DNA of 64,000 nucleotides from Hemerocallis citrina (lineage: Eukaryota; Streptophyta; Magnoliopsida; Asparagales; Asphodelaceae): positions 114,985,720 to 115,049,719 of the forward strand of contig CM030368.1 in NCBI GenBank assembly GCA_017893485.1, given 5' to 3'. This document shows positions 33,598 through 46,167 of this stretch, in pieces (the first letter of the stretch is position 1; each line of letters starts with the position of its first letter). Position numbers and translations under genes: made by a program. The notes beneath the pieces are model-generated. The model saw nothing but the letters and a program-made list of their open reading frames with translations, did no database searches and was not told the origin of the DNA.

Positions 33598-34480
33598 GAT
33601 CTGATGTGATATTATTTGAAAGTGTACAAAATCGCAACAAGTAGTATAGATAAGTGAAAAGAGTGTCAAACCCACAAGGACTAATTATTTTATTGAGTAC
33701 CGAAATTACTAGATTAACTACTATTTGAAAAATCAAAATTCAATAAATAAAGCAACTAAATTAAATTAATCTAAAGAACTAACTAAATTAATTAAACGGA
33801 GCGGAATGTGAAATTTGTTGTTTGTTAATGGCAAAATTAATTCTAGGGATTTTGACTTCACCTAGTTAATCCTACACAATTTATAATTCCATGTGAATAA
33901 TAAGATTATTTTTTCAAGTTGCAGACCAAAATCCCCAAATTATTCAATATTTTCTCTCGAACAACACCAAAAATATCTCCAACTAACAGTTTGTCATATC
34001 TCTATGCAAATTTAATTAATTGAAGACTTATTAAGTTCTATGGATTTCTTTATAGTCACATCAATCGCGGTAAATCATCTCTAATTTCGCTCAATCAATG
34101 GTGTTTAATTTTATAGTTCTAAATCACAAATTACCTCTCGGTCTCTCTATGATCCAATAAATCATACAAAAGTTGGCCAAACAATTGTAAGCATTAAACC
34201 AAAAATCAAACACACAACCATGGATAAATAGAAAAATTATATGGAATTAAAATTGTGTTCTCAAAACTAGGCTACATCAAAGCCCTAGAAAAATAAATTT
34301 AGTTCATAATGGTTTTGGAACTAACAAACATAGTATTTGATTGCATAATGAAAAGGAGAAGAGAAGAAAGAACTCGTTTTATTGTTGTTGTTGCTTGAAG
34401 CCGTCAAGATCCCTCTTCTTCAATCTCTTTCTCGTCAAGATCTTCTTTTAATCTCTCTCTCGTACTACTGCGTCCTATAC
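33598..34480 (-). mobile_element. Fragment resembling an Athila/Tat LTR end
   Basis: Begins TGATGTGATATTATTTGAAAG, with an arrangement like the left LTR of E: AAGTGTACAAAATCGCAAC, then TGTCAAACCCACAAGGAC, then the TTGACTTCACCTAG block. In E the equivalents are CAAGTGCACGAATCG, GGGTCGATCCCACAGAG and TTGATTTCCACCTA. Orientation is inferred from E, whose coding strand is minus. The right end merges into a Tekay LTR and is not sharp. Confidence 0.45.
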
Positions 34481-34539
34481 CACAGGTTCAATGCATACAA
34501 TCAAAGTCGTTTAGACACTAGTGGTGAATTCTATAGTTC

Positions 34540-37402
34540 ATGTACTCGGCACACTATAACACTAAAACTATAGCAATTTCGTTGCACAATAACACAAAAA
34601 TGATACATGATGAATTGGGATACTGTGGTCAGTAATCCAACAATCATTCGATAAACACTAAAACGATACAATATTTTGGGGAAACACGGGCGCCTTCTCC
34701 CGAGTACAGTCTCTATATTATCCACTACTTAAGTCAACCCTTAAACCCCGGCTTGTTAAGCATTTTATCGATGCAATCGATACATTATGCAATTTAGAGA
34801 AATTCGATAACGATGATATCAACAGAAGCAACAATAGGACGATCAATTAGAATGAGACAATTAGAATGGTGACAATAATACATTAGGATCATGCATTGCA
34901 AATTATACACTTTAATTCATTCAATATAACAATATATACAATTATATTAAGAAAATATGGAAACACGGTTCTGGACAACAATAGGTTACTGTACCAAAAT
35001 CAAGTTTTCCACTGCTACAGAAACCAAAACTGGATACGTTAGAAGTTCTAGAAACTAGACTTCTCAACAACTCCAACGCATATTTAAAATACAAAATCCG
35101 ATAAAAATAGATAGGTCAAATACATCATTCTTTACAGATTACGCGTTCTGACTGAAAATTGACATCAAGTTGTTATATTTGTAAAATCAGTAAAAACACA
35201 ATTTTAAACTCATCTAAAATATTCATTAAGTCCGAATTATGTCAGCTAACAATCTGGAATTTATCAAAGCGGTATTCTAACATTAACTTAGCTTTTTAAT
35301 AAGTTAAACATGAAGAAGTACATAAATCTAGAATTCTGGGAGTAAAAGGCAGCAATAGTAAAACCATCATATCTTTTTCCATACAACTTGGAATTCAGAT
35401 ATTTTAGATGTTCTGGAAACTAGAAACACATGGCTACAATTTTCGTTCAGAAAGTTATATTATTCGATGTCAAATACTGGGTCAAAAAGGTCTCACAAAT
35501 TTCAAGCAGACAGCGAAAATCAGGGTTCGACATAAAAAGACGATCTAAACCAGATAAACTTCAATTCAATAGTTAACAAATCTTATTGTCAGCATAGTCT
35601 ACACAACAACATGGTAAGCACAATGAAGAATACATCCATACACTACATTAACATCAATGAGGCATCAATTAAGCATTCAAGCACAACAACCTATTAATCG
35701 ACTCTACAATAGTTTTATTTGTGCGGTGTCATGGATATCTTCTACTATCAATACTACATGAATGCATGGAAGATTCGATATTTTTGGAGTCAACAATGGC
35801 ACAAAGTCAAGGAAATCTTAGGTTAGCTCATGTATACCCTCAATATACTCAACGGAAGATAACGATACAACAATACGATAAATAATTAGGATCTACTTGC
35901 AAAAATCCAACAAAAACTTGAATATGATACATTAGTGATTCGAGATAGGAAAATGACTTTCCTTATGGACGGTTAATTCGAATATGAAGAGAATAACGGG
36001 ATAAGAATGTCGACGGCGACACATGCAAATTACGTGCAACAAACGCACACCTCAAAAGCACGTGCACACAATGACAAACAACCCAGCGAGAATTCCAACA
36101 CACAACAGCAGCACAATAGCAAACAACGATCCATCCAGCAACACGGGCAACAGTCGATCCCAATACAACAAACATCGGATTCAAGGCAACAACAACTTTA
36201 ATGGCAGCAATGGCAAGGCGGCGCTGGCTTCGACTCTGATGATGACTGGCAGGGTCGTGATGACAGGGCAGGGGCCGAGGACTGCCGGTGATGGAGGCTC
36301 GAGTGGTGGGGGAAAGGTGATGGTGGCATGCTCTGTTTTGGGAAGGAAATAGAGGAAGGAGGCGATGGGTGAACAGGGATGAAAGCAGGGAAGGGGAACG
36401 ACAGTCAGTGGGCGGTGAGGGGACAGGGTCGAGGGGTGATGCTGGCGAGGTTGGGTTGCAGTGGCTGATGGCGGTCGGCTGCAAGGCATGAGGTCAGGTT
36501 GATGGACGGCGACAAGTGTAGCAGGACTGCAGTTTTGGCAGTTCTGCGGTGGAGAAAGGGGTCGTGGGATTGGTCGCGGAGGGGTAACAGAGTGGAGTTG
36601 CGGCAGCAGTGGAGAAGACGGGACGGGGCACTCTGTTTGGTTCTCGAGCGGAGGTAGGGTGAGGATGATCGGGAGGAGCGACGGAGAATGGGAGCGGGAC
36701 GAGGGAGGTGGTAAAGGTGAGCGGGGATGGGGTCGAGGGTCATGGCGGTGGGCTGGTGATGGGTGTAGGAGGCGGTGAGGAGCATCAGAATTGAAGAAGA
36801 AGAAGAGGAAGAAGAAAGGGTTGGGTTTGTACAGGAGATTAGAGGTTAAAGTTTAAATAGTGGCGATTGTATATGGGGGGAAATTAGGTTATAAGATAAT
36901 TAGGTTTGGGAGATTAATATATATAGGGGATTAAGATGTTGGGTTTGGGTAACGGGTTAACGAGTTGGAATCCAATAAGAAGAGGGGTTAAAAAATCCAA
37001 TAGGACAATAAATAGGTTATGAAAATAATGGATCAAATAAACCCAACACACAATAAAATAAAATTAGTAGTGAACCAAAATTTCAAGGTTAATAAAAATA
37101 TATATATTAAATCAAATAATGAAGTACATATAAAATGGAGTATGTTTGGCTTCACTCAATTATAAAATAACAAATAAAATCATAGAATTGAATATGATTT
37201 TTATGCATTGAATCAGAATTCCAATTAGTAATAAGATAAACTGAAGTATAATTTAGGTTTGCATTTGAAAAATAATAAATCCAAAATCATATGTAAAGTT
37301 GGTTAAAGTTAAGCTTTGGGTTAAATTTATGGGCTTTATATCAATAAATAAGAGATGGATTAAAATTTATGGACTTTCGCAAATTATTAAACAATCAAAG
37401 AA

Positions 37403-37445
<43 letters not shown>

Positions 37446-37617
37446 TCATATAACAAAAGTATGATTTGTATTACAATATAGAAACTATTTGAAGATGACA
37501 ATAAATACAATTAATGAATCGAAATTGATTTTAACATGAGGTACAAAATAAATTTAAAACAAAATGAATTTAAGAAAACAGAAAGTTTTTATAAAGAATC
37601 CAACCCCAGATATTACA
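34540..37617 (-). mobile_element. Tekay-type LTR on the minus strand, 5' part
   Basis: The reverse complement starts TGTAATATCTGGGGTTGG at 37617, passes ATATATATTAATC (a TATA region near 36915-36925) and a C-rich leader (36790 down to 36010), then the body of the LTR with AAGCCGGGGTTTAAGGG (near 34740-34760) and GGATAATATAGAGACTGTACTC (near 34700-34725). Its 3' part is missing. Long minus-strand Pro/Ser peptides here (35963-36785) are translations of the leader, not genes. No target duplication is apparent at 37617. Confidence 0.72.
37402..37443. repeat. (AAT)n microsatellite
   Basis: About 14 uninterrupted AAT units. Confidence 0.95.
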
Positions 37618-37621
37618 CAGA

Positions 37622-38393
37622 AAATATGTATAGGTGAAAATGGGGATTACATCGGTAAAAATGCCTAAGGTGGGGATTGAACATGTTGATGTGGTTTGTG
37701 AATTTCCTTATTGATTTGATACCCGGTACAACTCCAATTTCCAAACCAACTTATATGATGGCACCTAAAGAATTTGAGAGAGATGAAAATGCAATTAGAG
37801 GAGATGCTTGTGAAAGGGTTATTCGTCCAAGTAATTCATAGTGGGGCGCACCGGCATTCTTTGTAGCAAAGAAAGATGGTTCACTGAGAATGTGTATTGA
37901 TTATCGAGAGTTGAACAAGGTGACCATTAAAAATAAAGTATCCATTGCTGAGAATAGATGATTTGCTTGACCAGTTGCGGGGAGCTACAGTGTTTTCACA
38001 GCTAGATTTGCAGACAGGGTACCATCAAATGAGCATAGAAGAGGGAAGTATCTCGAAGACTGCTTTTCGCACTGGGTATGGACTGTATGAATATTCGTTG
38101 ATGCCTTTTGGGCTGACGAATGTCCCTGCATTTTTCATGGACTTGATGAATCAGACCTTCCGTCCATATATCAACAGGTTCGTGATTGTGTTTATTGATG
38201 ATATTTTGGTGTATTCTCGTCATAGTGAAGAGCGCAGACAGCACCTCAGAATTGTGTTGTAGACACTTCGGGACCATAAGCTATGTGCTAAGTTCTCAAA
38301 ATGCCATTCTGGGAGCGACAAGTTTGATTTTGGGGCATATTGTGTCTGCTGAAGGTACATCAGTGGATCTAGAGAAAGTTGCAGCAGTGAAAG
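37622..38393 (+). pseudogene. gypsy RT fragment
   Basis: Starts in the linker before RT (VGIEHVDVVCEFPY). A deletion follows, then LIPGTTPIS...[23 protein letters not shown], a one-base change of frame near 37940, and a good RT palm: [29 protein letters not shown], intact [12 protein letters not shown] at 38260-38262, then remnants of the thumb. At 38394 an LTR start interrupts it within the 'VDLEKVAAVK' segment. Probably pol of the LTR-B element: it is in the same orientation and lies beyond the gag remnants, with protease deleted. Confidence 0.85.
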
Positions 38394-39276
38394 TGTAACC
38401 CCCGTTCCCGCCAATAAGTATTTTCCGTGTATTTTCTGTATTTTGATTAATTATAAATTCATTTTTATTTTAAATTCATTTGGGATCTTCTATTAAAATC
38501 TTTTCTTATCGAAAATTATATTTATTTCGGATAATGGTATATTTTAACTTTATTTTCTATTCCTAATTGATCGACTATTTATATTTGAGCCTAATTCCTA
38601 TTTGGATTATTTTGATAAATTTGTTGAACCTAATTCATGTTTTGTTATATAATCTTATTACTGTTATTATTGTTATCGGTTATTATTATTCTTATTGTTT
38701 TTATTATTATTATTATTATTATTGTTATTGTTATTAGTATTATTATTGTTATTGTTATTGTTATTGTTATTAGTATTGTTATTATTACATTTATTGTCAT
38801 TATTGTTATTATTATCAGTATTTTTTATTGTTTATTTATTAAAAATTCATCCTTTGTTATTTATTAATTTGTGAAAGCCTATTGACCTTAATCTATATTT
38901 TATTATTATTAGAGTATGGATTTTATGTATATTAATTGATTTAATAAATTAATATGTACTACTATATTGCTATTTATTATATTTCAGCCAAATCGAACCC
39001 AATCGTGTTCATTTTTGTGAATCCATACATTCTATTGTATTTATTATTAGATGAGTATTAATGTAATGCGTATTATTTGATTTAATTGTTATATTCTAAT
39101 ACTGTTGATTTATTTGTTCATTTGTTAATCTAAATCCTATATTATTTACTTATTCTCTTCCCTATTAAATCTAGAAGCCCAAACCCTATTATTTCTCCCA
39201 TTGGATTCTAACCCAATTACCCAATAACCTTATATCTCAATTCAACCCTATATATACTATACTAACCCTAAACCTC
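38394..39276 (+). mobile_element. Tekay-type LTR, first 883 bp only
   Basis: Starts TGTAACCCCCGTTCCCG inside the RT remnant and runs past CAACCCTATATATACTATAC (promoter region near 39243-39263) to ACCCTAAACCTC, where a second LTR start (TATAACCCCTG) follows. The AT-rich body shares blocks with the second LTR, such as GTATATTTTAAC and GATCGACTATTTATA. It contains TTA/TTG microsatellite DNA (38650-38830). Confidence 0.78.
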
Positions 39277-40454
39277 TATAACCCCTGTTTTCGTAAATAA
39301 ATATTTCTTGTATATTTTGTCTATTTCGAATAATTGTATATTTTAACGTTAATTTATATTTCTATTTGATCGACTATTTATAATATATATTGTTTGGATT
39401 ATTTTAAATAAATCTGTTAAACTCGAATTTGTATTTTGATATACATATATTATTATTATTACTATTATCAGTATTATTTTTGTTAGTTTTGTTATTTACG
39501 ATATCATTATTTTTATTACTAATATTATTACTATTATTTTATTTTAAGCCGGTTATACTCTATTTTTATACGTATTCATTATTTGATTTAATGTACATGT
39601 ATATGTATGTTTTATAAACCCCTATAATGCTTTTTTTTATTTAAATTTTTCCCCTATTGGATTTAAATATAATAATTGATTTATAACCCAAACCCATTAC
39701 CCAATTTCCTATTGGATTTTCTACCCAAATACCCAATAACCCATTCAATTTTAAACCTACCCTAAAACCTAACCCTACCCTACCCTACCCTATCTACTGT
39801 ACAAACCCAAAACACCCAGCCACCCCTACCTCTCACCTTCTTCATCCCACACTCACTCTCTCAGAACCCATCTCCCGATCCCCCTTCCTCCTGCGTCGCG
39901 CCCAAGCAACGACCCCGCCCTATTCCCCTTCGACCACAGCGACGACACCACAGCCCACAGCACCAGTTGCGTCCCCTGGTCTCCTCCCTGTCGCGACCAC
40001 CTCGCGAGGCGCCAGCGACGCCACGCCTTCAGGTAGACAGCAGCGTCAGCCTCCACAGCCCGACCCCATTGCCAGCAACATCCAGCCCTGCCTCTCCCCA
40101 TGTTCTCCCTGTAACCCTGACCTGTAGCGCCATGGTCTCCTCCACAGCACTGTAGTCGACACCAATAGCCTGCAACCCTCTCCAGCGCCTCTACCTGCTG
40201 TGCCCCCCCGTGTCTCTCTGTCGACACACAACAGAAGGCATTAGCAAATGCAATGCACCCCTGTGCCCTCCAACTACGCTGCCTCGTGACCCTCCCTGTG
40301 TCGCGACCCTCGTCGCCGTCACCGTTCCGCTCTCCGACTGCAGCGACCTCCCGTCGCTGTTGTGCCCCTCCAGTCGCCGTCCGCCAACGAGCCAGCACCG
40401 AGCTGAGTTGCTTTTTGTAAGGAGTTTTTGATCTTGTTTAATCTTGGCTGCCCG

Positions 40455-40764
40455 ATCTCCTCCCGATTCGATCGGATCATCATCATCATCAGCAGCTCTT
40501 CATTACAGCCGTCTGATCCTCCATTTGATCATCACCAAGCCATTTGATCTAGGCCGTCCGATCGTTGATCATCGCGATCGTGATCATCATCTCCATCATC
40601 ATCAAGATCTTGATCTCGACCGTCGGATTTCTTTTGATCGTCTCGATCGTGATCATCATCTTGATCTTGATCTTCGATCTCAACCGTCCGATCGACCGAT
40701 CACACTTGATCTCGGCCCTTGATCATCTCGTTCGTCTTCTACTTGGTGAGTTAAATATTTGATC
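40455..40764. repeat. GATC-dense leader segment
   Basis: I count 24 GATC sites between 40455 and 40764, in words such as CGATCGTGATCATCATC and TTGATCTTGATCTTCGATCTC. About one would be expected by chance. The density continues more thinly to 41000. Confidence 0.8.
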
Positions 40765-41021
40765 CACTTTTTGATCTCATTCATCAAATTTTCAATCATG
40801 GTATATTTACTCTTTTGGTACTCTTTTAATTCTTATATGTTTTATGTTCGATCTCGGCCGTTAGATTCGCTTGATCTTCATCCTGATCACCATCTTGATC
40901 AACGAGATCCGTGCCCAATCATGATCATCGTGATTGTTTGCTCGTTGCCGTGTCGCCGAAATTCCGATCTTGTGATTCTCAAATTATCGGATCTAATCGT
41001 CGTCTTAAAGGCAAGTATCAT

Positions 41022-41048
41022 CTTGTACATTTCGTTTTCTAGTACAAG
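41022..41048 (+). promoter_or_regulatory. Leader hairpin, LTR at 39277
   Basis: CTTGTAC (41022-41028) pairs perfectly with GTACAAG (41042-41048), a few bases after GGCAAGTA. The stem differs from the other LTRs at its top pair but remains complementary. Confidence 0.5.
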
Positions 41049-42664
41049 CTTTTCCTTGAAAATACTACAAGTAGATTGTAAATGTGACTCCTCTTTGTTT
41101 ATCGTTGATGATCTCATGTATCGCCTTATCTATCACATGATCTAAGAGACAATCCTTCGTTGATACACTTGTTCACAACTAGTAAAATTATGATTCTTTC
41201 ATACAAAATGTATTTTATTTGGTTTCTGTTCTGTCTTGGCCTGCTGTTTCGACCCAGATAAAACCAAAATCTAAACTTGAGTCCTGAATATGAAATGTAG
41301 CCACTAGTATCTAGTTTCGAATAATGTCCAGAATTTTTGAAATCCGAGTTACGGTTTGAGAGATATCGCAGTTTTACTGCTGTTGTGTCGATAATCGCAG
41401 ATTCATAAAAACTGCTGCACCACTTTGGTTTTCAATAATTTTAACTATGCTACCAGTAAGTAAATGCTTGAAATTTTACATGCTGATACTGGACACCCTA
41501 GAGAAAATTTCCTAATTTTCTTGGAAATAATTATTGAAGTATCAATCCTGTTTCATATGTATAAACTCAGTATTACCAATTCTGGTTGAACACAAATACT
41601 GTATAGTTTGCTGTTTTGACATCAATTGCTACAACTTGTATGTGTCTTAGTTATATGCATTAGAACCGGTCAGGAGTCTATTTTATAGGCCTTCTGACGG
41701 ATCTACATTTTCTATCTTGTAGCAACGGGAATCGTAGTTTTGGTGCAGCAACGTCAGGCTGTCCAGAATTGCAATTTTCGCAGTTCTTGATAATTTTAAT
41801 TTGTGTTGACCCTCGAATATGCTTTATAATTATCTTAAGCTTGTTTCATGTTCTTGACCTGTTTCGCACAATTTAATGCTTGGTAAATAATAATAATAAA
41901 TAACAAGCCGGGGTATAAGGGAAAGACTATAGTAGTGGACAATATAGGTAAGTGTACTCGGAAGGGGGCCGGTGTTTCCCAGTACTTGGTTCATGAACTT
42001 GTTGTCTCTTGATGGATCCATGAAGCCATTACTCGGCTCATGAACTTGTTGGATTCATGAACCCACTGTGTGGTTCTTGAACTTGTTAGTGGATTCACGA
42101 ACTTATTCTATGAACTTGTTACTTTATTTTCGAATTCATGAACCATGCTTACTTGATACGTGATGCATGAGTACACCGCCCTATAAAATCAACCTCTAGG
42201 CCTAAACTTAACTGATTGTATGTAGCAACCATGTAGTAAAAGTATGGATGCATGAAGTGCTACCTAGATAGAATTAAACATTAGACTTGAGATTAACTTG
42301 TCACTTGTACACACTTGATACCCTACTTGAGGCTTGCTACCTGAGACTTGTTACTTGAGACTTGTTACTTGTTACTTGACACTTGTACGTGATACTTGAT
42401 ACTTGATGCTTGATCTCATTACATGTTCACTTGCCACTTGCTCTACTACTAGTACTTGTTACCCAATCTTATCACTTGAGTTGTCTTTCTTACTAGCTAG
42501 TTTCTTGAATTCTACTACTTGTTGCATCCCTGTTATATTATGTTATTCATTCTTGATTCCAAATCTTGTTCCATATTTCTTGCACTTGTTTTCATACTCT
42601 TGCTTGTACTACTGGCGGTCCTAACTTGCACTAAGGGCATTTGTCTCGTTTTCTCTATTTTTTT

Positions 42665-42667
<3 letters not shown>

Positions 42668-42711
<44 letters not shown>
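42668..42711. repeat. (TA)n microsatellite
   Basis: About 22 uninterrupted TA units in the LTR at 39277. Confidence 0.95.
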
Positions 42712-42715
<4 letters not shown>

Positions 42716-43079
42716 CTTTGGAGACGAATTGCCTGCTGGAATTGGTGAGTAGACGAACTAGGCTTCGCTTAGGAAAAATTTCTATTATTTTCTTGTATTT
42801 GAGTTTATTTCATTTTGTTGCTACTTGAAACTTGTAACGGGCTTATAGTCCCGAGTTTTTATCTTTTGATCCAGATTTGAAAACTATTTAGGATATTATT
42901 ATTTTGTGTCAATTGTTTTCTGTTGATTAATAAATTATTCATGCTTGCATGGTTGTGAACTTTTTGTTGTATTCTTGTTATGATGCTGAGTCGATCCTAC
43001 AACTCATGAATGATAAAAATTATTCGCTAGGCTTTGTCACGAGCTCGTAATCCTTGTTTTTGGGAAGCGGGGCGTGACA

Positions 43080-43867
43080 AGGTTTTTAGTGGTTTCAGAT
43101 CTCAGGTTGGGCTAATGTGTTAGTTTGGCTAATACATTAGACAGGCTTGACTCAGTCAGGAATAACTCAACATTAAACAAGCCATGCAATCACATGAACA
43201 ATTTGATAATCAACTTGATCTGGACACGAGTCTTATCCCATTCATTTTGATCCTTTCATATTCAATTCCTTGATTCCTTGTTTTCTTCTGTCTTTTTTTC
43301 AGTCGTCCTGATTTGATGATTCCATATAGAATATGAATTTATTCTTTCCGTACCCATGTTCTTTTAATTCCGGTGCAAGCAATCTCCTATTTCTGATTGC
43401 CTTGTTGATTCCTTCTTATTTCAGCTCGTGTGTCATTCATTGCTTTTCGTGCCTTGCATTCATATTCATTTGTTGGTTCATATTGTGTATCATACTAGTT
43501 GTTTCTCCCCTATTTTGTTCTCCTTAAATTCCGATACTATCCATTCTTTTCTTCCTGCTTGGTTTGTCGATCGGCATCGGTGGATCTTCAACAACATGTT
43601 AGAGAATTGTTTAATTCCTACGTTACTGTATATTTTCATGATATATTTATTGTGTAAATTTGCTGCACTGCATATTTATTTTCTCATTCACATTTCATTG
43701 CGCTTATGCATGTATTTCATTCCGTTTTCTTCCTACTTTTATAAATCATTTTCACTACTACTATTTTGTACTATTGTGTTTGATAATTATAATCTATACA
43801 TCTATTTTGCTATTCCATTGTGTGACTATCAACTTTATTTCTTACTTTTCTACTATTTTCATATCAC
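43080..43867 (+). pseudogene. Decayed internal sequence with a protease trace
   Basis: Mostly noncoding. Near 43505-43595 a short stretch (SPLFCSPLNSDTIHSFLPAW then FVDRH) resembles the Tekay protease start in A and F (LFDS...THSFVSSRFV..RH), with a T-rich stretch before it. Bases 43629-43727 match the leader of element G (11937-12036). The stretch looks like scrambled remains of retroelement interior rather than one element. Confidence 0.5.
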
Positions 43868-44292
43868 GTATTTTTGAGTGTATCTTTCGTTTCGGTGTAT
43901 TTTCTCTCTTGTATTCTTTCTGAACCGTATATTGGAATTGTTTTCAATATATATAAGTTTTATTTAATTTTGAGCTCTTTGAGTTTGATTGATTGTTTCT
44001 TTTGTTTTGTTCTTCATTATTTGTTCTTTCTTTCATTTGGTCTCGTTCTCTTTTTTTTATTTTTTTGGGTGCTTGTGGTGGTGTTTGGTTGCTCATCCTT
44101 TTTTCCACTCCTATTATTTGATCTCTAATAAGATTTACCAAGGACAAATTAAATTCCTAATCCTATTTGATATCCTATACAATTTGTATCCTAATTAAAG
44201 CCAAATTGAACAAATCCTATTACTACTCCTAATTACCCACAACCCAAATACCCATTAACCCAACTCATATTTCTAAACCCTATTTCCCCTCA

Positions 44293-44302
44293 TATATATA
44301 TA
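44293..44302 (+). promoter_or_regulatory. TATA box, 5' LTR of F
   Basis: TATATATATA, followed by ACCCTAACCCTAATCTCTCACC; the 3' LTR has the same arrangement at 62086-62093. Confidence 0.65.
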
Positions 44303-44709
44303 CATCTCTATCTCCCTCACAAACCCTAACCCTAATCTCTCACCCCGGCCTCCATCTCTCTCTCTCCCCTCCATGTTTGTGCCGCACACAGGAACCCGAC
44401 CCCAGGCCGAGCCTCCCCTCCCGGCCGGCAACCCTCCCGGCAACACCCCAAATTCGAGCCCATCTCCCCTTGGCCATCTGACCAACTCACACCACACAAA
44501 ATCCCTCGTCTCTCTCTCGTGGTGTTCTCTTGTGGCCGCAAGCCATTATTGTCATCATCCCTCTTGGATCATCTCACTTTGTGGAGTTTTGTTCGTATGG
44601 AGATTTTCGCTCAATTTTGCTTGGATTCATTAGTTCGTGGATTTTGATTCGTGGGTTGTGCTCGTTACTCTTGATTTTCGTCGTTCTTTATCTTCAGTTA
44701 AGGCAAGTA

Positions 44710-44742
44710 ACTTGTACTCCAATTCATTTGTTTGATACAAGT
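44710..44742 (+). promoter_or_regulatory. Leader hairpin, 5' LTR of F
   Basis: ACTTGTA (44710-44716) pairs with TACAAGT (44736-44742) after AAGGCAAGTA. Confidence 0.55.
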
Positions 44743-46167
44743 CAAAAATACCACCTATAGTGTAGTTGGGTCTAGAGACGACCGTTGTTTGTGTTATCCT
44801 TGATGGGTTTCGTTTCTATTGTGAAAAATTGACCATAGATGACTCACGACACAATATGGACATGTATTAACTTAGGTTTTACCTGTTCTTGATTTTGATC
44901 ATGTATGTGAGACTTTTGTGAGAATTCGTGATTTTGGTTTAGACCCATGTGATATATATGGTGTGGACATGCTAGATACCCTAAATTATAATGTTTGGAC
45001 ACTTGGTCGACTCGAATTCATGTTTGGTTGTGTTTTGAACAAGTTTTGTATGATATATGTTGAGTTGTGGTAAAAGGGAAAAAATTTGTATTTTGTCGCT
45101 AATCTGTTTTGTTTGCTGTTTTGGACTGTCTTGAAGTCAGTATCTTAATTTCGGTATCAAACATGAGTTTTAGAGAATTTCGTCTATTTTCAAACCTCTC
45201 TGACCTTGCTTGATTTCGTTTTTATATGTGTGGGTTATGACTGTTTTACTACAGAGGTGTCGATCTTTTCCAGATTTTGTTTTTCGATGATTTTGAGGAC
45301 TAAATGATTTTGATATTGATGCTACATATATTATTTTGAGCCAAAACTTTAGTCAGTGTTTCTTTATCTAGTTAGGGATTACCCAGAATTTTGGTGAATT
45401 TTATTGATGAGTTTGTGTTGTTTCATGGTCGTTTATGAAAACTATACTTGCTCTATTTTGCTCGCTGTTCTGTAAAGAACCTTATTTTCACTATGATTTC
45501 TTTTACTGTATGAAAAATATTTGTTAAATATGAAAGTTGGTATACTTTACCTATTTTCATATCCCTTCGGTGGAATTGGATTTCGTTTCACTGGTTGCGA
45601 GATATCATAGTTTTCGTATAGAAGTGTTGGGAATTCCAGATTTGCCAAACTATGCTTTCTTGATGCTTTCTTATTTTCGATGACTGATCTAATTTTACTG
45701 GAAAATTCTGAAACTTTATATTTAGACACTGGAAATATAAGGGAATACACCAGATTTTTCATGGATTTATTTAACGTGTTTTCATGTTGTTTTTCTGTTC
45801 TTGAATTCATTTTTCTGATTTCTGGCTGAACCTATTTTCTGTATTCAAACCAGTTTTGAGTTATGATTTTGTGAATAAATATATGACTTATTTATTTATG
45901 CTAGATTCGTGTGGAAGTCTATTTTCCAGATCCTTTGATGGATCCAGATTTGGATGCTTGTAACACAAGAAATTACTGTTTTACTACAGTATGGTCTTGC
46001 CGTCTTGAACTTGAGATTTGTCTATTTTAGTCTTTTCTAAACCATCTTGCACTCGTACATGTTTATCTTGCAACTTGCACTTGTTACATGATCATGCCAT
46101 ATTATTCTTGATATATTTTGCATATATACATGCTTGTTTGACATTAATAATAAATAACCAAGCCGGG

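Larger units (their letters stand above)
39277..43079 (+). mobile_element. Nearly complete Tekay-type LTR
   Basis: 3803 bp from TATAACCCCTG (first TG changed to TA) to GGGGCGTGACA. It contains a C-rich leader (39840-40430, with CCCTA runs at 39770), a GATC-dense segment, GGCAAGTATCATCTTGTAC with hairpin (41011-41048), AAGCCGGGGTATAAGGGAAAG (41905), the GTAGCA/TGCTAC stem (42222-42263), ACTTG-type repeats, and a TA run (42668-42711). The bases before 38394 (GAAAG) and after 43079 (AGGTT) do not match, so no target duplication supports a single clean insertion. Confidence 0.85.
43868..46167 (+). mobile_element. 5' LTR of Tekay element F, truncated
   Basis: Aligns with 61664-63965 (GTATTTTTGAGTGTAT, CTCTCTTGTATTCTTTCTGAACCG, CTCACCCCGGCCTCC, AATAACCAAGCCGGG). 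The first 24 bp of the LTR are missing on the left. On the right it is cut after AAGCCGGG by the start of element C. TATATATATA at 44293-44302 is the promoter, and a GC-rich leader follows (44340-44480). Confidence 0.88.

Noticed and set aside
35963..36785. Overlapping Pro/Ser-rich minus-strand frames
   Set aside because: They are the C-rich leader of a minus-strand LTR; low complexity, several frames open at once.
38637..38867. Ile/Val-rich frame suggesting a membrane protein
   Set aside because: Translation of TTA/TTG microsatellite sequence in an LTR.
39770..39792. CCCTA repeats resembling telomere sequence
   Set aside because: Five units of a five-base word, lacking the seven-base plant telomere repeat, in an LTR leader; ordinary microsatellite.
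40565..40762. Ile/Asp/His low-complexity frames over the GATC segment
   Set aside because: Open in several frames because of the repeat composition; no start context or homology.
43428..44198. Hydrophobic frames before and inside the F 5' LTR
   Set aside because: T-rich remnants and LTR U3; the F 3' LTR repeats the frame at 61765 with different breaks, and neither has a domain.
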